A stretch of DNA of 23,047 bases. Source: Chalara sp. BL73 (Eukaryota > Ascomycota > Leotiomycetes > Helotiales). The number at the start of each line of letters is the position of its first letter. The first letter of the stretch is position 1. Where the stretch lies: positions 1-23,047 of the forward strand of contig CAKJVC010000015.1 of the NCBI GenBank assembly GCA_918026815.1, read 5' to 3'. Made by a program: the position numbers and the translations under genes. Shown piece after piece: positions 1-10,788 of the stretch. The notes beneath the pieces are model-generated. The model did not search any database and was not told where the DNA came from. It saw nothing but the letters and a program-made list of their open reading frames with translations.

Positions 1-62
1 CCGAAAATGCGATGTTTACCCACTCTATACTCCTTGTCCAAAATCCAACAAATCCTCCACCT

Positions 63-329
63 TCATCCAAACCTATTGGCTCTCTCTAAATCAATGTTGT
101 AATCATAATCCTTTCTCACCTCAGCCTTCACATGCGCTAATTTCAATATATTCACCCGGCTCTTTCTCCCCAATAAGCCCACTTCATTCAACCTCTTTAC
201 TCTCAAACCACTGCTCCAGTCATCCTCGTCCCCTTCAGCCCCATCCTTACAACTCCCCAAGAAGGGTAATACTTCACAGTAGCCCCAAAGACGAGAAAGT
301 AGTATGCAAGTCCGAAGGTAGCCCGGCAA
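63..329 (-). CDS. Possible terminal exon or gene fragment, unknown
   Basis: An open stretch of 88 codons on the minus strand ends at 63. The translation has a protein-like mix, with an acidic patch (around EGDEDDW) followed by a basic, charged C-terminal half. I recognise no family. There is no convincing start: the listed first codon near 329 is not in a clear initiation context and no splice acceptor was established. It could be the last exon of a short gene, a piece of a decayed one, or chance. Confidence 0.15.
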   Translation of the reverse strand: MPGYLRTCILLSRLWGYCEVLPFLGSCKDGAEGDEDDWSSGLRVKRLNEVGLLGRKSRVNILKLAHVKAEVRKDYDYNIDLERANRFG

Positions 330-719
330 GATCTACGGGATGGGTACCATTCGCATTTGTAAAGTCAACAATATGCTTTGCATGCTCTTTTCCATTTAGA
401 ATCTCGATCAAGCTTAAACATATTTAGAGTGAGGAGAATTGCTAGAGTTGGATATTTATAGCCATGGTTCCAAGAAGGTTCGTCGTGAGGTTCTTCAATT
501 GGTATGTCAAAACTTGAATAAATCAACACTCGCCATTGAAATGAAGGAATGGAAGGTGTCATAATCATTATTATTTCCCATTGATGAACCTTTCAATTAG
601 TTCTACAGTTTTCCATTGCCTGTACACCGGTATTCCGAATTACTCATCCATATTTCATTGCCCCTTCGACTCCTGACGCAGATTTGAAAAGCTTTTAGCA
701 CTTTTGGTTATGCGGGCCC

Positions 720-3700
720 TCACATTACCAAACGATCTACCTCCAAGCTTATGTTCTTCATTCTCCTTTTTGCTGCATCCTCCTCCGACACCCGATTTAG
801 ACTAGCTGAGCTTCTTGCTGCCTTGAACATCCGACCATTCAAGCTGCTACCCAATTTCTTAGTCTTAAGCTCTAGCTTGCCTACATTCTTCTCACGTACA
901 CTTTCCTCAGACTCTCGACAACTGTTGAAAGGATTATTCCAAGAATCACTCATCTTAGCCACCAAGCCGCTAGAAGATATAGAGGGTATGGAGGGACGGG
1001 AGGGCTTCTTTTAAGATTAGAAGGTTTTCCACTCTGTCGCATACTCTCGCCAGCCCTAAGCTCCTCTTTGACTCCCCTGCCGGCAGTGTTCTGTGGCAAC
1101 TGTGTAACTCTCTCCTCTTCAACCTTCTCAACTATCTTAGGCTCATAAGCCTCCTTTTCGACTTTCTCAAGCTTTCCAAGCCGTGACACTTCATGGTGTC
1201 TGGTCCTTTTAAAGCTTCATGAACTTCTTCTGTGACAAGATCTTTCTCGAACTTACGAATTGCTTCCTCTAAGCGAAATTCCTGCTTCTGACGAGTCTCT
1301 TCGATGGCAGCTGCTAACGCAATCCTGCGAGCCCTGGTACGGGTATGTTCAATTTCACGATCCTCTGCTACTTGTTGGCGATGATGTCTTTGCTCTTTTG
1401 AGTCAGTTGTTCGTATGTTTTCTCGAACTCTTTCTGCTTGCGATTTTGTCCCCTTGGGGAATACCATCTGCCTTCCGAAACCTATTCATATTCCGGGCTT
1501 CGTCCTCCTTATTGACTACTACGCATTTTCGACCCTTGGTGCCTTGTGGCCCTAATTTGGCCGCTTGATGACGAGCCTCTTCAGAGTCGATAAGCCTCTT
1601 GTTATGATGCCTCTGTCCGGCGCTGTGGTTGTCTTGAGAATAAGAGGAATTCCCGAACATAGAGATATTTGATGGAATTGTTTTGACCACCTTGTAGGCT
1701 TTCGAGCCGGGCTGAGGTTGAAATGAAGCCTTAACCATCGTCGCAGATACCTCAAAAATACGAATATTCACAACAATATTGCCCTCCAAGTTCTCTCCAA
1801 ACCCAACAGTTTTTTGGAGTTAGAGACATTCTCTTCATTGCCATTCTCGATATCTTTTGGTGAATACAAGCAACCCTTCAGAGGTGGTTTGGGATTCTTA
1901 GGCGGTTGATAACTACGGACTAATACCAGATCTATTAATTCCATACCTTTAGGACCTTGCAAACTTCGGGCATCGAGAAGTTGGGGAGAGGTTTGTTCAG
2001 CTTCATTCGAAATATGTGGTCTTGAGTAAGATTCTTTAGGGAGTTGAGGCTTTGTGTGGGGTGCTTTTGATCGGGAAAGCTTTGATGAGAGTTGTTCCGT
2101 GGGTGATGCTTTCCATGACAATGCTCGCAAAGAGGTTGCCTTTAAAGAGGAAACTTGGAAAGATGATACTCCCAGAGAAGGCAATTTTGGAGCAAATTGT
2201 TTCGAAGAGGTCTCTCTAACAACAGGCTGCCTCGAAGAGAGTCCTTTCCATTCTTCGGGCGGGGAAGACTTCGTGATAACTCGGATACCCTTATTAACTT
2301 CAATATCAGAAGGCTTCTTTCCATCGACCCTTTGAATCCTGTGAATGCTACGTGGTTTCGACCCTGTATCGCTTGCTAAAGTCGACGGCTTCCATTCTTT
2401 TAAAAGGGGCTCCTCGGAAGCGGAGCCTCAATTTCTTTTCCTGGCCTTATAGGTCTTGAACATCGTGATTGTGACCGGCTAGTTAGTTGAGGAGGGCTTG
2501 ATCGCGAATTTGGTGGACGTGCTGCACTACTCAGTATCAGAGTAGCTCGATGCAATGCACCCCATTGCTTAGATTTGTGCGGGCCGAACGGCAATATGGA
2601 ATTTGGGGGTCTGTCTCTTCTCTCTTGCCCAACCTCATGACTGGGAGCTATATATTTATTTATTGTCTCGCGTGCGAACCGTTGATCATGGGTATGCTTC
2701 TGGCTCATTATGAGAGCGTTCGTCGTTGGAACTTGCGTATTAAGTCGTGGACCTGTGGCGTGGATTCGATGTTGAGGCTGTGAGCTATGAGGAGTAGTGC
2801 TCGATGAATATTTAAAATGAACCTTTGATTTATTTGCCTTCCACGGGAATGGAGAGTTGAGTAGTGAACGCGAAGCACTACTCGGAGCCAGTGAAGCCTG
2901 ACAGCTCGAGCTAGGACTGGAAGTCTTCAAAACACTTCCTAAGTAAATACTTAAATTTTCTGCTGTCAACGGCATTCGAGAAGTAAGCTGCGGGTGAGGC
3001 GAAGTTGTCCCAGACGCAAATGAATCATTTTCAGTACCCCAAGTACGAGTCGAATCTGAAGCTGCTGAACGATTTCGAACACTCGAAATTGACCTTGGTA
3101 TTTTAGAGAAACTACCTGAGAGAACTCTCAAATTCTTTCTTGTCAGAGGGGCCTGAAATTTCGGCTGTAGACGCGAAGAAGTCGAATTCGAAGAATGATC
3201 GCCATAGTTTGAACTAGGTTTAGGAGTACTTGAAACATCACCTGCTTTGATTTGGATATTCTCTAATGTCAACGGGGATTGAAAGTTGGGTCGACGACGG
3301 ACATTTATGCCCCTAGGTACAAAACATTGTCTTGAGTGCAGGAGTTAGATTCGGGGCTCATAGAAAACTTTTCATCCTTTCCAGAGACCTCATCCGAAGT
3401 AATAATCTCTCCTCTCGTCGTAGAGGGCTCAGGTTGATCTTTAAAGAGGTTCTGTAGCAGTTGGTGCTGATGGCATCGTGATCGCCAGTTTTGGGCCCTT
3501 CTGTCCTGTGAGATTCCTTTACGTCTATGCCACTCAAATGAAGTCACCGCTCTGAATCGATTTGTACTCTCTTGAACTAGCTTCAAGTACCGCGTAATCT
3601 CTCTGTATGTCGTACGCCAGCCATGCTTTAGCCTAAGGTTGTCTGACAGGCTGGAAGTCAGATCATCAAGCGGCCTCCGGTTCTTATTCAGTATAGCAAG

Positions 3701-4474
3701 AATAATGTTGAAAAACACGGCTCTGAGTTTCTTGAGATATTCTTGGTCGATCCATTTGTTCGCTAGATGACATACATCTGGTGGGAACAAGGAATTCAAA
3801 AGCGCAATGTGATCTGACGGCAGCTCAACGTGTTGCAGATCTTTGATCATCACCTAATGTTTTATCAACTCATAGAAAAGCTATCGTTTTTGGCGCAACA
3901 TACCCATATTCTCATGTCCACGTGGATGCTAGCATAAATTTGTGCTGATAGTTGTTCTTGCCGAACAGTTTCCGCAAGCCACTGCTTTGCGGGATATTGT
4001 ATGAGGTCTCCCGCATCCAAATCCTCCTCTCTGAATCCTAACTTAGCTATTGCCTTCCGAAAGTCAGTTCGACGCAGGGTCTCTAGGTCTTGAAGAAGAT
4101 CAAGGGCTAAAAGTCCGGTGACAGTGTTAGCATATTGCTTGCGCTCGTACTGCTCGCTGGGAAATAGAAGATTGAAGTGCCTCATGAAAGCATCTACCAC
4201 CTCGCCTAGAGGACCTGGAGGATCCATTAGTTCCTCTGGCTTCAGCTGTCCTAGAGTGTCAATGTCCCCAACTGTGAACTCATCCTTAGCATGAGGGTAT
4301 TGGTATGAATGAAATTCTTGCGGCAGACAGGTTGAATATTCCATGCCACATGTTGAATTGGTCGATAGCCTCACCCAAAGACTCGGTGAGTTTTTCACAA
4401 CGACTGATTGAATATAGGCTCTCCTCTGATTGTCCGTCCAATACCGCCACAGCTCTCGTGCTGGGACTTGACAT
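720..4474 (-). CDS. Long fungal protein of unknown function with Ser-rich repeats and a coiled-coil C-terminal region (frame-broken)
   Basis: The chosen ATG is at 4474, with an in-frame stop just upstream, and the TGA is at 720. One convincing 50-bp intron lies at 3854-3903 (GTATGT donor, TAG acceptor), joining ...MRIW to VMIKDL.... The predicted product is about 1,200 residues. Roughly the first 380 residues (4474-3340) look globular and helical. Next comes a Ser/Pro/Thr-rich region (about 3305-1830) with three PLTxxN repeats. A short piece KKTVGFGE follows, which fits a loose RVxF-like protein phosphatase 1 docking pattern but is weak evidence. The last third (about 1750-1130) is Arg/Glu/Gln/Lys-rich and likely coiled coil. 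The reading frame changes near 4320, 3312, 2405, 1812, 1445, 1372, 1190 and 1010; the sites from 3312 down each equal one missing base, many beside runs. No substitution stop appears once the frame is followed. I do not recognise the family. Confidence 0.55.
2904..3290 (-). repeat. Three-copy degenerate protein repeat, core PLTxxN[LI]
   Basis: Within the Ser-rich part of the long minus-strand gene three units align. Unit 1 (3290-3207) has core PLTLENIQI, unit 2 (3164-3081) PLTRKNLRV, and unit 3 (2993-2904) PLTAENLSI. Each is preceded by a P-x-[FL]-[QT] type segment and followed within about 10 residues by G[DS] and then a Lys/Ser/Pro patch. Cores are 42 and 57 codons apart. Similarity is clear in protein and poor in DNA, so this is an old repeat kept at protein level, perhaps a short linear binding motif. 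Confidence 0.55.
3854..3903 (-). other. Spliceosomal intron in the long unknown gene
   Basis: Read on the minus strand, this 50-bp segment starts GTATGT and ends CATTAG. The upstream frame hits a stop inside it. Removing it joins two long open frames in register, phase 0, between Trp and Val codons. Size and signals are typical of filamentous ascomycetes. Confidence 0.8.
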
Positions 4475-5680
4475 CCTTACATTGAATTAGCTATCGCGCT
4501 TTCCATTTTACGATATATACTTGCCATCAACAGCACTGCTCAGCTTTGTTGCCATATTGCGCAAGGGATGAAGATAAATGGCGATGGCAATTGAGATTGT
4601 ATTGGAGGCTGAGGGGTCGAGCTTAGCAGGATTCGATTTAAAATTAGACTAGCTGTTCGTATTGGTGGTCAGAGAACAATTGCGATCAAACACCATCCTT
4701 AGCGCGCCTTGTTGACAGGAGAGTCCTAGGTATTTAGTCCTCGCTGTGATGGACTTCAACATGAACTGAACACCTGTTTCTGTATGTTAAAAAGCTTGAC
4801 CGTAGCATCAAGCCTTTGAAACGCAATAGCAACGATGATACAAGCTGTCTCGAAGCATTATAGAAAATTATGATAAAGCGAGCAAGAGAGTTCGCAAAAA
4901 TTCAGCCGCGCGTGCTCAGCATGTCCACATTCACGCAATTTGAGCCCTGGATGTCAGTTTTGGGACCCAGAAATTGTCTCCTGGAACTCAATACAGAAAA
5001 TTTCATAGACGCCATCTCTAACGAAAGAGAAATTCTAGCAGAAGATATTATATTTGGCGAGCTTCACCAAAGTTTTGAAATAGGAAACATTTCAACAACA
5101 TCAATGGACTGCTATGTCGTTGTACGACCTCCACAGCTTAAAACAAAGAAATTAGAGACTCAAAGCCGGAAGGGAGAGATTACCAGCAAGATGTGCTTTG
5201 GAATGTTAACTTAAGAGCTATCTTGAGAACCTATTGCACTAGACTGAAAAGCTTTTGCCAGCAGGAGGATCTTTACTCAAGCCATAGAAGAGATACGAAA
5301 ACAAGGGTGAAAGAGACAAAACCAAAGCAATGGATGACAGAGCCGCCACTGGACAGACTCTCCTCCAGACCGGTACCGATGTATACCAGGCAGTTGTAGG
5401 CCATTCAATCCAATCTTGATCAGAGGATGTACACGAAGCTTTCTGCCCAGTATTATCAACCATAGGTGGAAGGTATTAAGAAATTTGAATTGAAACTTGG
5501 AAGCTTCTCCACATCCGCTCCGGCCGGGGCCACGAACAAGGCACAAGAGAGAAGGAAGGCAGTGAGGAAAGTCGTTCCAGGAACCTTCATACAGTTACTC
5601 TCGCTTCAATTGTGGATAAGATGCCATGAAAGATGGCGTCCACAGCTCACCGCCGACTGAAAATATAAAATTGGGCCAGG
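4475..5680. other. Intergenic, no supported gene
   Basis: The longest open stretch is 4870-5214 (plus, 114 codons), with no recognisable domain and no clear splice partners. A second plus-strand stretch at 5193-5399 is Lys/Arg-rich and also unrecognised. Either could be chance or debris of an old retroelement, given the protease-like scrap just downstream. Confidence 0.3.
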
Positions 5681-5803
5681 TTGTGGTATGATACCGGCGC
5701 TAATCAATTGATTACTGATGCGGAGTCAATATGTGTTGCCGACACCTTGGTCAAGGGTAATAACTTTAAGTTGCCTGGTCTTCTATTAGGTTTTGCAAAG
5801 TGA
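5672..5803 (+). pseudogene. Possible Ty1/copia-type aspartic protease remnant
   Basis: One short plus-strand frame reads WARLWYDTGANQLITDAESI and continues for about 24 more codons to a stop near 5803. The [WL]-x-YDTGA[TNS] pattern followed by a polar loop is the signature of the protease active site in Ty1/copia polyproteins (catalytic Asp in DTG). No integrase, reverse transcriptase, RNase H or LTR was found around it, so at most this is a small relic. A chance match to a six-residue core is possible. Confidence 0.25.
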
Positions 5804-7335
5804 GACGCAAGCACTTAAGCAAGCCCGAGTAGAGGCGGCTGCAAGACTGTCAGGAGTTATGGAGAAGTTGAATCATAGTTCCTGGAATGACTCGACTGGA
5901 CGTCCTTGCTGTTGGCAGTGAGAACAAAATAAGAGCGCGGGAGATGAGCAACTATTGCTTCGATCATTCTCGTTGTTATGAAAAATTCAGAAAATATTAC
6001 AAGGCAAACAGATTGCCGAAGACCCAGCCGCCATGTGTATCCTCGAACTCTTCCAACTACAAGCGGGTGGCGCATCTGGCGCTTTTAGTCTCGATATTCT
6101 ATCGCTTCATCTGTCATTGCAAGTGGAATGCGATATGGTCGGACCTGTCTTCTTAGTTTAGAGAAACCTCGTCAGAACTTTAAAAGGTCAAATTTGCTAT
6201 CAGTATCCATGAGCAAGAGGTAGCATTGTTAGCATATGCAATTATGATTTTGTGGTAGCGTTTAGCAGCTTTCATATCGTGCGATGGCTGAGGTTATGAA
6301 TGTCGACAAAATGGAACAAGGACAGCGCTTTCTACAGATACCAAAAGATGGTGGGATGTTAAAAAGTAATAAGATAGATCTGAGAGAGATGGAGCCCTTG
6401 AAGTGAGGGGGGGGGGGGGGGATGGTGCTCAAGTGGTGTTTATATTATGGCAGAACGTTCCTTTGAAGAGATAGCCACGGTATGAAGGTTGAACCATAAC
6501 TACTCGTGGTTAATGATACCACTTACAGTAGAAACTCTCTAGGATCAAAGGGGCGTCAACTGAGCCCTCTTCTGTACGAAAGGCAACGAGTCTTATCCTT
6601 GACAACGGTTTCCAGGCGCGGATTTTAGAAGCGGAATCTGTTATGATGCATTCCAGCCTGGCGCTCTTTAGCCTCTTTGCGATCAAGATACTGAAGCCTC
6701 ACAAGTGATTGTAACACTTAGCGGCCTAGGTACTATCAGGGATACCGCAAAGGTTTGCTACGGCAAACAGCAATCCACAATGATCATGCATCTCGTGCAA
6801 GCTTTGTACTCACTCTTATGTTGGGAGGTTGATTAGAACTTATTGAAATGAAGCGGACAAGGGATCATGCTTATGAAGATCCAAACTCAAGCTGCTGCAC
6901 TGCATCAAGATGTGTTTTGAGGGAAGACCTATGCATCATTCACAACTGATGTGGTCGTGTTAAGGATTGCTTGGCATTCCCATTTCAACTGAATACGGTC
7001 ACACGCAAAGGCAAATGATGCATAAATTGCTGGGCCATAAAGAGAAATCCAACATCACAGCCACATGAAATACATTCTTAGACCAAGTGGTGACACAAAA
7101 TAGCATCAACTCAAAATACATAACTTATTGGTTGTCTGTCGCGAGCATTTAAATATCAGCATTCTTTAGCGTGTATCATGTTAATTTTAGTTTGCCAAGA
7201 TAAGACTGGTACAGTCCCGCTCAATCCTCAATTAACAACGAAATAATATAGGTTTCTTTGGGATCATACTCACTGAGACACTTTGCTCATGATATTCATT
7301 TCTTCTCCACCCTACGACAGATTTCAAACACGATA
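5804..7335. other. Gene-poor stretch
   Basis: No open frame here has recognisable content. The longest (5887-6156, plus, 89 codons) is Tyr/Lys/Ser-rich, matches nothing I know and is probably chance. The only striking element is the G run at 6407-6421. The last 200 bases before 7336 should hold the promoter of the AAA ATPase gene, but I see no clear TATA or CT-rich block that would fix a transcription start. Confidence 0.4.
6407..6421 (+). repeat. Poly-G run (15 bases)
   Basis: Fifteen consecutive G residues in otherwise mixed sequence. Runs of this length are rare in ascomycete chromosomes and are hard to call in any sequencing chemistry, so the true length is uncertain. Confidence 0.9.
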
Positions 7336-9496
7336 ATGAGGCCGGTATGGCGGCGCTTCAACCATCTCCCTAGATCACACCGCATACGCGCTCAACCCGC
7401 TTGTTATCGGCTTCACAAACGCGTTGGTATCCAGAGGAGGTGTGCTTCAACAACCGAACCTGCAGCTAAAAGCACTGAGGGAGAACCTCAAAATGACCAA
7501 GATGGAAGGGAAGAGGGTCAGTCGCGTAAGTTGCCGAATGCATACATTGCCTAGGAATCGAAGTAGCCGCCTTTGCCATTCTTATTTGGGGGCCAGTTTG
7601 GTCAGTCTAACGAAACCAAAATCAACAATGTTACTGCAGATTCAGTGAAATTGAGTGATGAGGAATACTTAATTAGCTCTAGAGACATCTCTGAGCTGCT
7701 CATGGATTCGGTCACAAGCTCATATTCAATGAAGACAAGATATGGCCATCTGGCAGTCTCTTCATCACGTGCAGGATATCACATGATCCTAAGCCTCATG
7801 TTTCCAAAGGATCTTGAATAACATAGTGTAGGCAGGCAGACACTGACACAACTGCAGGAGAGCATAAGACATACAATCCGTTTACCAACAGAAGCAAACG
7901 CACCAATTCATCAGGCTCAAGTAACCCAAATGGCCCCATATATCAACAAATGCTGGAAGCTGCTGCGACAGCATTCGCCAGTATTGTAGTTGTAGGTTCT
8001 GGCTTCGCTTTAGGAGGGTACATGTATCATAGGTTCTACAAGTGGCTAGTGATACATAAGATGGAAAAGGCTTTTACACCTGGAGATCCTGTGCTCGAAC
8101 TCGCGGCCTTAGGGAAGAAGTTGCCAGATACAATATCCAACCTCCAAACCATTGCAGCTGACGAAACGCATTGGGTCGTGCGTGACGAGCAAGCAAAGAT
8201 TGATGCAATTGTGAATGGGACGGAAAGAGGCCGGTACCACCTGCTGATAGGAGAGAAGGGGACAGGAAAGTCAAGTATGTTGCTCGATGCCATGCACAAG
8301 ATTGACGGTGAAGGTGTCAGCATGTTTGAAGCTCATGCCGACCTGGAGATCTTTAGGGTAAGGTTGGGCAAAGCCCTGAACTTCGAATTTCATGAAGATT
8401 ACATTGGATCATATTTTTCAGAACGAGGGCCTAGAGAGAGTAGTGCGCTTTTGGATATCGAACGTGCTTTCAACAAGTTGGAGAAGGTAGCGATAAACCG
8501 CAGAAAGAAGGTTGGACGCCCTTTGATTGTCATCGTCAACTGCATCCATCTATTGCGAGATGATGAAGATGGAAGAGACTTATTGGAGCTCCTACAACAA
8601 CGCGCAGAACAGTGGGCTGCAAGCAATCTGGTCACGGTCATTTTTAACTCAGATGATTACTGGGTATACGAGCGACTAAAGCAGCTGGCTACCAGGATGG
8701 AAGTCACATCAATTACAGATCTACCTAAAGCTCAAGCCATTGCGGCGCTTTCTAAATATCGACAGAGATACTTCCAAGAACCACCGGACTCAAGAGTCCT
8801 TGCAGAAGTTTACGACAAAGTTGGCGGCCGTCTGACGTTCTTGAATCGTGTGGCGAAGTCCAAGAACATGATAGAGATGTGTGATAAAATCATAGACACG
8901 GAGAAGCGTTGGTTTCTGAATCAATGTTGGATCCTTGGAATGGAAATGGACGATGATGTTATGGATCAACAAAAATATGCCGTAAATGCCCTTCCCCATC
9001 TCGTCCTTCCAATCTCACAGAATTACAGTCAGCAGCAATGGTTATGGCTCAAGCTCTAGTCCAAGCAGAGCAGCACGACGAGCATGATGACTATGACCCA
9101 GATGACGGCTCCCATAACATTCCACAGATTCCCCTTCACAAAGCTCGGCAGATCATGACTCGTGCGGATTTTATTAGACAGTACGACCACATCAATCTCT
9201 TCACCATAACCAGCACAGCGTACGTACGAGCTGACTCTGTGCCAATGCAACGAGCCTTCAGAGAGGTCTGTGGAGAAGAGGGATTTGATGAGCACTTAGA
9301 AGCAACCCTGCAAAGAATCTCTGAGATCGAGAGCCTTGGACGTACTAGAGAAATTGTCTCAAAGGATCTCGTCCTTGGAGGCAGGTATAAATTCTTGCAC
9401 AAGGATGGAGAGCGGAGGGGCGAGAAGATCACAGAGGTCACCATTGAGAACGCTAATCCCAAGACATTTGTGGCAGAGGCTGATGAAGAAGACTGA
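7336..9496 (+). CDS. Mitochondrial membrane-anchored AAA-type P-loop ATPase, fungal (frame-broken)
   Basis: The start ATG at 7336 opens a strongly basic, almost acid-free leader (MRPVWRRFNHLPRSHRIR...), a classic mitochondrial presequence with a likely cleavage site near RRC-AST. An acidic/Gln linker follows, then a hydrophobic helix (AAFAILIWGPVW, about 7565-7600). Next comes a conserved segment including SVKLSDEEYLISSRD and KTRYGHLAVSSSRAGY, and a second helix (about 7965-8040, SIVVVGSGFALGGY). The ATPase core has Walker A GEKGTGKSS (about 8250-8275) and a hydrophobic strand LIVIVNCIHLL before DDEDGRDLLELL (Walker B region, about 8520-8590). The C-terminal part from 9023 contains EIPLHKAR-like and MTRADFI segments. 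The fungal family is widespread but of unsettled function; a role at the inner mitochondrial membrane is inferred. Frame changes occur near 7552, 7603, 7825 and 9022. The one at 7825 may be an intron; the one at 9022 equals a missing G after CAG. Confidence 0.75.
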
Positions 9497-10656
9497 AGTG
9501 TTTGTATATTCATCTGTATCAATATGTATCTATGATAGGCTTTGAAACTGATATTTCGCACTTGGTCTCTGTCATGAGGCACCATAGTTGGTGCCCCCAT
9601 TATTTTTATTCTGGTGGCCAGCTTTTCTTAAGGCTGCAAGTAGCCTTGCGAGTACAGCTTCGCATTTGACATTCATTTTGGTAGCTGTGAGTAACGAGGG
9701 TTATTACATGGAAAGAGTAACGAAATAGTAGCTACACTTAGGCCATGATTCTATACTATCACCACTTCAAGAGAAAAAAATTATTCGCAAGCCCTTGTCA
9801 AGAACTTCGAGCAACAATCCAGGACGTAGGAACATTAGGCGAAGCATCAGCAGCACCTACCCTCTATAACATTTCTTGCTCTTGCTCACATCACCTCTAC
9901 CCTCGCTAAGGACCCCCCTTCACCCTCAGTTTCACATTCATTCGATCAGCCGGAATCCTTCATCTTGCGCCTTGTTCACCTTTGAGATGCCTCGCTTCCT
10001 TTGCGAGACTCGTTTTCCACCACTTCATCTTTCATGGGGAGGTGACCAAGGGCTCCACTCGCTTAGCTCCTGCCTACCAGTTCCTGGCCATATGAAAGCA
10101 GTATTATTCTCGATCTCGTCATTCCTACAACACCAAAGCAACCACAACTTCAACACCTTTTAAGACTAGCTTACAGCAACCAATCTTTCCAACAAGTGTA
10201 TGTAAGCATCGCATACGTTCTGACTTCGGGCTCTTGCACTACGCTGGGATATAAAGATCGTGGGCTATGCACTGTGGGTGTCTATTTTTCTTCGATCTAA
10301 TCTTCCAGAACTTAGCCTTGTTACAGGGCTGTCACTTAGCTCAAGAGCGTACTGTTTCCTCCAGAATAAAAAACGTATTTTCTGTAAGAACGTGAATTTT
10401 GCTGTACTTAGAGTTGTAGAACTTAGCGTCGACAGAGAGGTTGGTAAAGGGTGCTTGCTGTGCGGAAGACATGTTGGCGGTTGTGTAGTGCGCTGGCCGG
10501 GCTCATAACCTGTCAGAAATAGGGTCTATTGCACAGGGAATCAATTAGAGGATCTGCGAAGGTATCACGGTGATGGTATTACAGGCTTGTTGGAGCGTTC
10601 AGTGATGATGATATTCTCTACAACGCTGAGCAGTAAATGAGGGAAGACATGCTCTA
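9497..10656. other. Intergenic between the ATPase gene and the transposon
   Basis: 9497-9700 is likely 3' untranslated sequence of the ATPase gene. A pyrimidine-rich block at about 9860-9960 precedes an ATG at 9987, as in many ascomycete promoters, but the frame behind it (to 10163, about 58 codons) has no recognisable content. A second open stretch (10260-10508, plus) is Leu/Val-rich and also unrecognised. I would not annotate a gene without transcripts. Confidence 0.35.
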
Positions 10657-10741
10657 ACGTACTTGATCAGTTAGCTGGCCATGTCATCATCCTGGCCACT
10701 ATCCCTGCAACCACCACTTTTTTCAATTTTGATTTGCAATT
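10657..10741 (+). repeat. Left terminal inverted repeat (85 bp)
   Basis: Identical over 85 bases to the reverse complement of 12435-12519. It contains the palindromes TGATCA (10664-10669) and TGGCCA twice (10676-10681 and 10693-10698, 17 bp apart), possible transposase-binding sites. Identity stops sharply after GCAATT. Confidence 0.95.
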
Positions 10742-10788
10742 GTATCACAACTACTTAAAATATCAATTTGCGGATTGAAATAATTGAT

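Noticed and set aside
2054..2335. Plus-strand open stretch opposite the long minus-strand gene
   Set aside because: It is antisense to low-complexity coding sequence whose minus-strand frame is continuous; no family resemblance or start context.
3310..3370. Intron between the globular and Ser-rich parts of the long minus-strand gene, using CTAAC and a CTAG end
   Set aside because: No donor with a good consensus gives the right phase; one missing base in the 4-base run at 3310-3313 restores the frame directly.
7525..7553. Apparent GTAAGT...CTAG mini-intron in the ATPase gene
   Set aside because: Only 29 bp, too short for a fungal spliceosomal intron, and removing it deletes the conserved-looking PNAYIA segment; a missing base near 7552 explains the frame change better.
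8983..9021. GTAAAT...TCTCACAG as a 39-bp intron in the ATPase gene
   Set aside because: Its length is a multiple of three, so splicing would not repair the frame, and it would remove the conserved ALPHLVLP segment.
9987..10163. Small gene behind a pyrimidine-rich block
   Set aside because: The context resembles a promoter, but the 58-codon frame has no recognisable content and no splice extension; not supported without transcripts.
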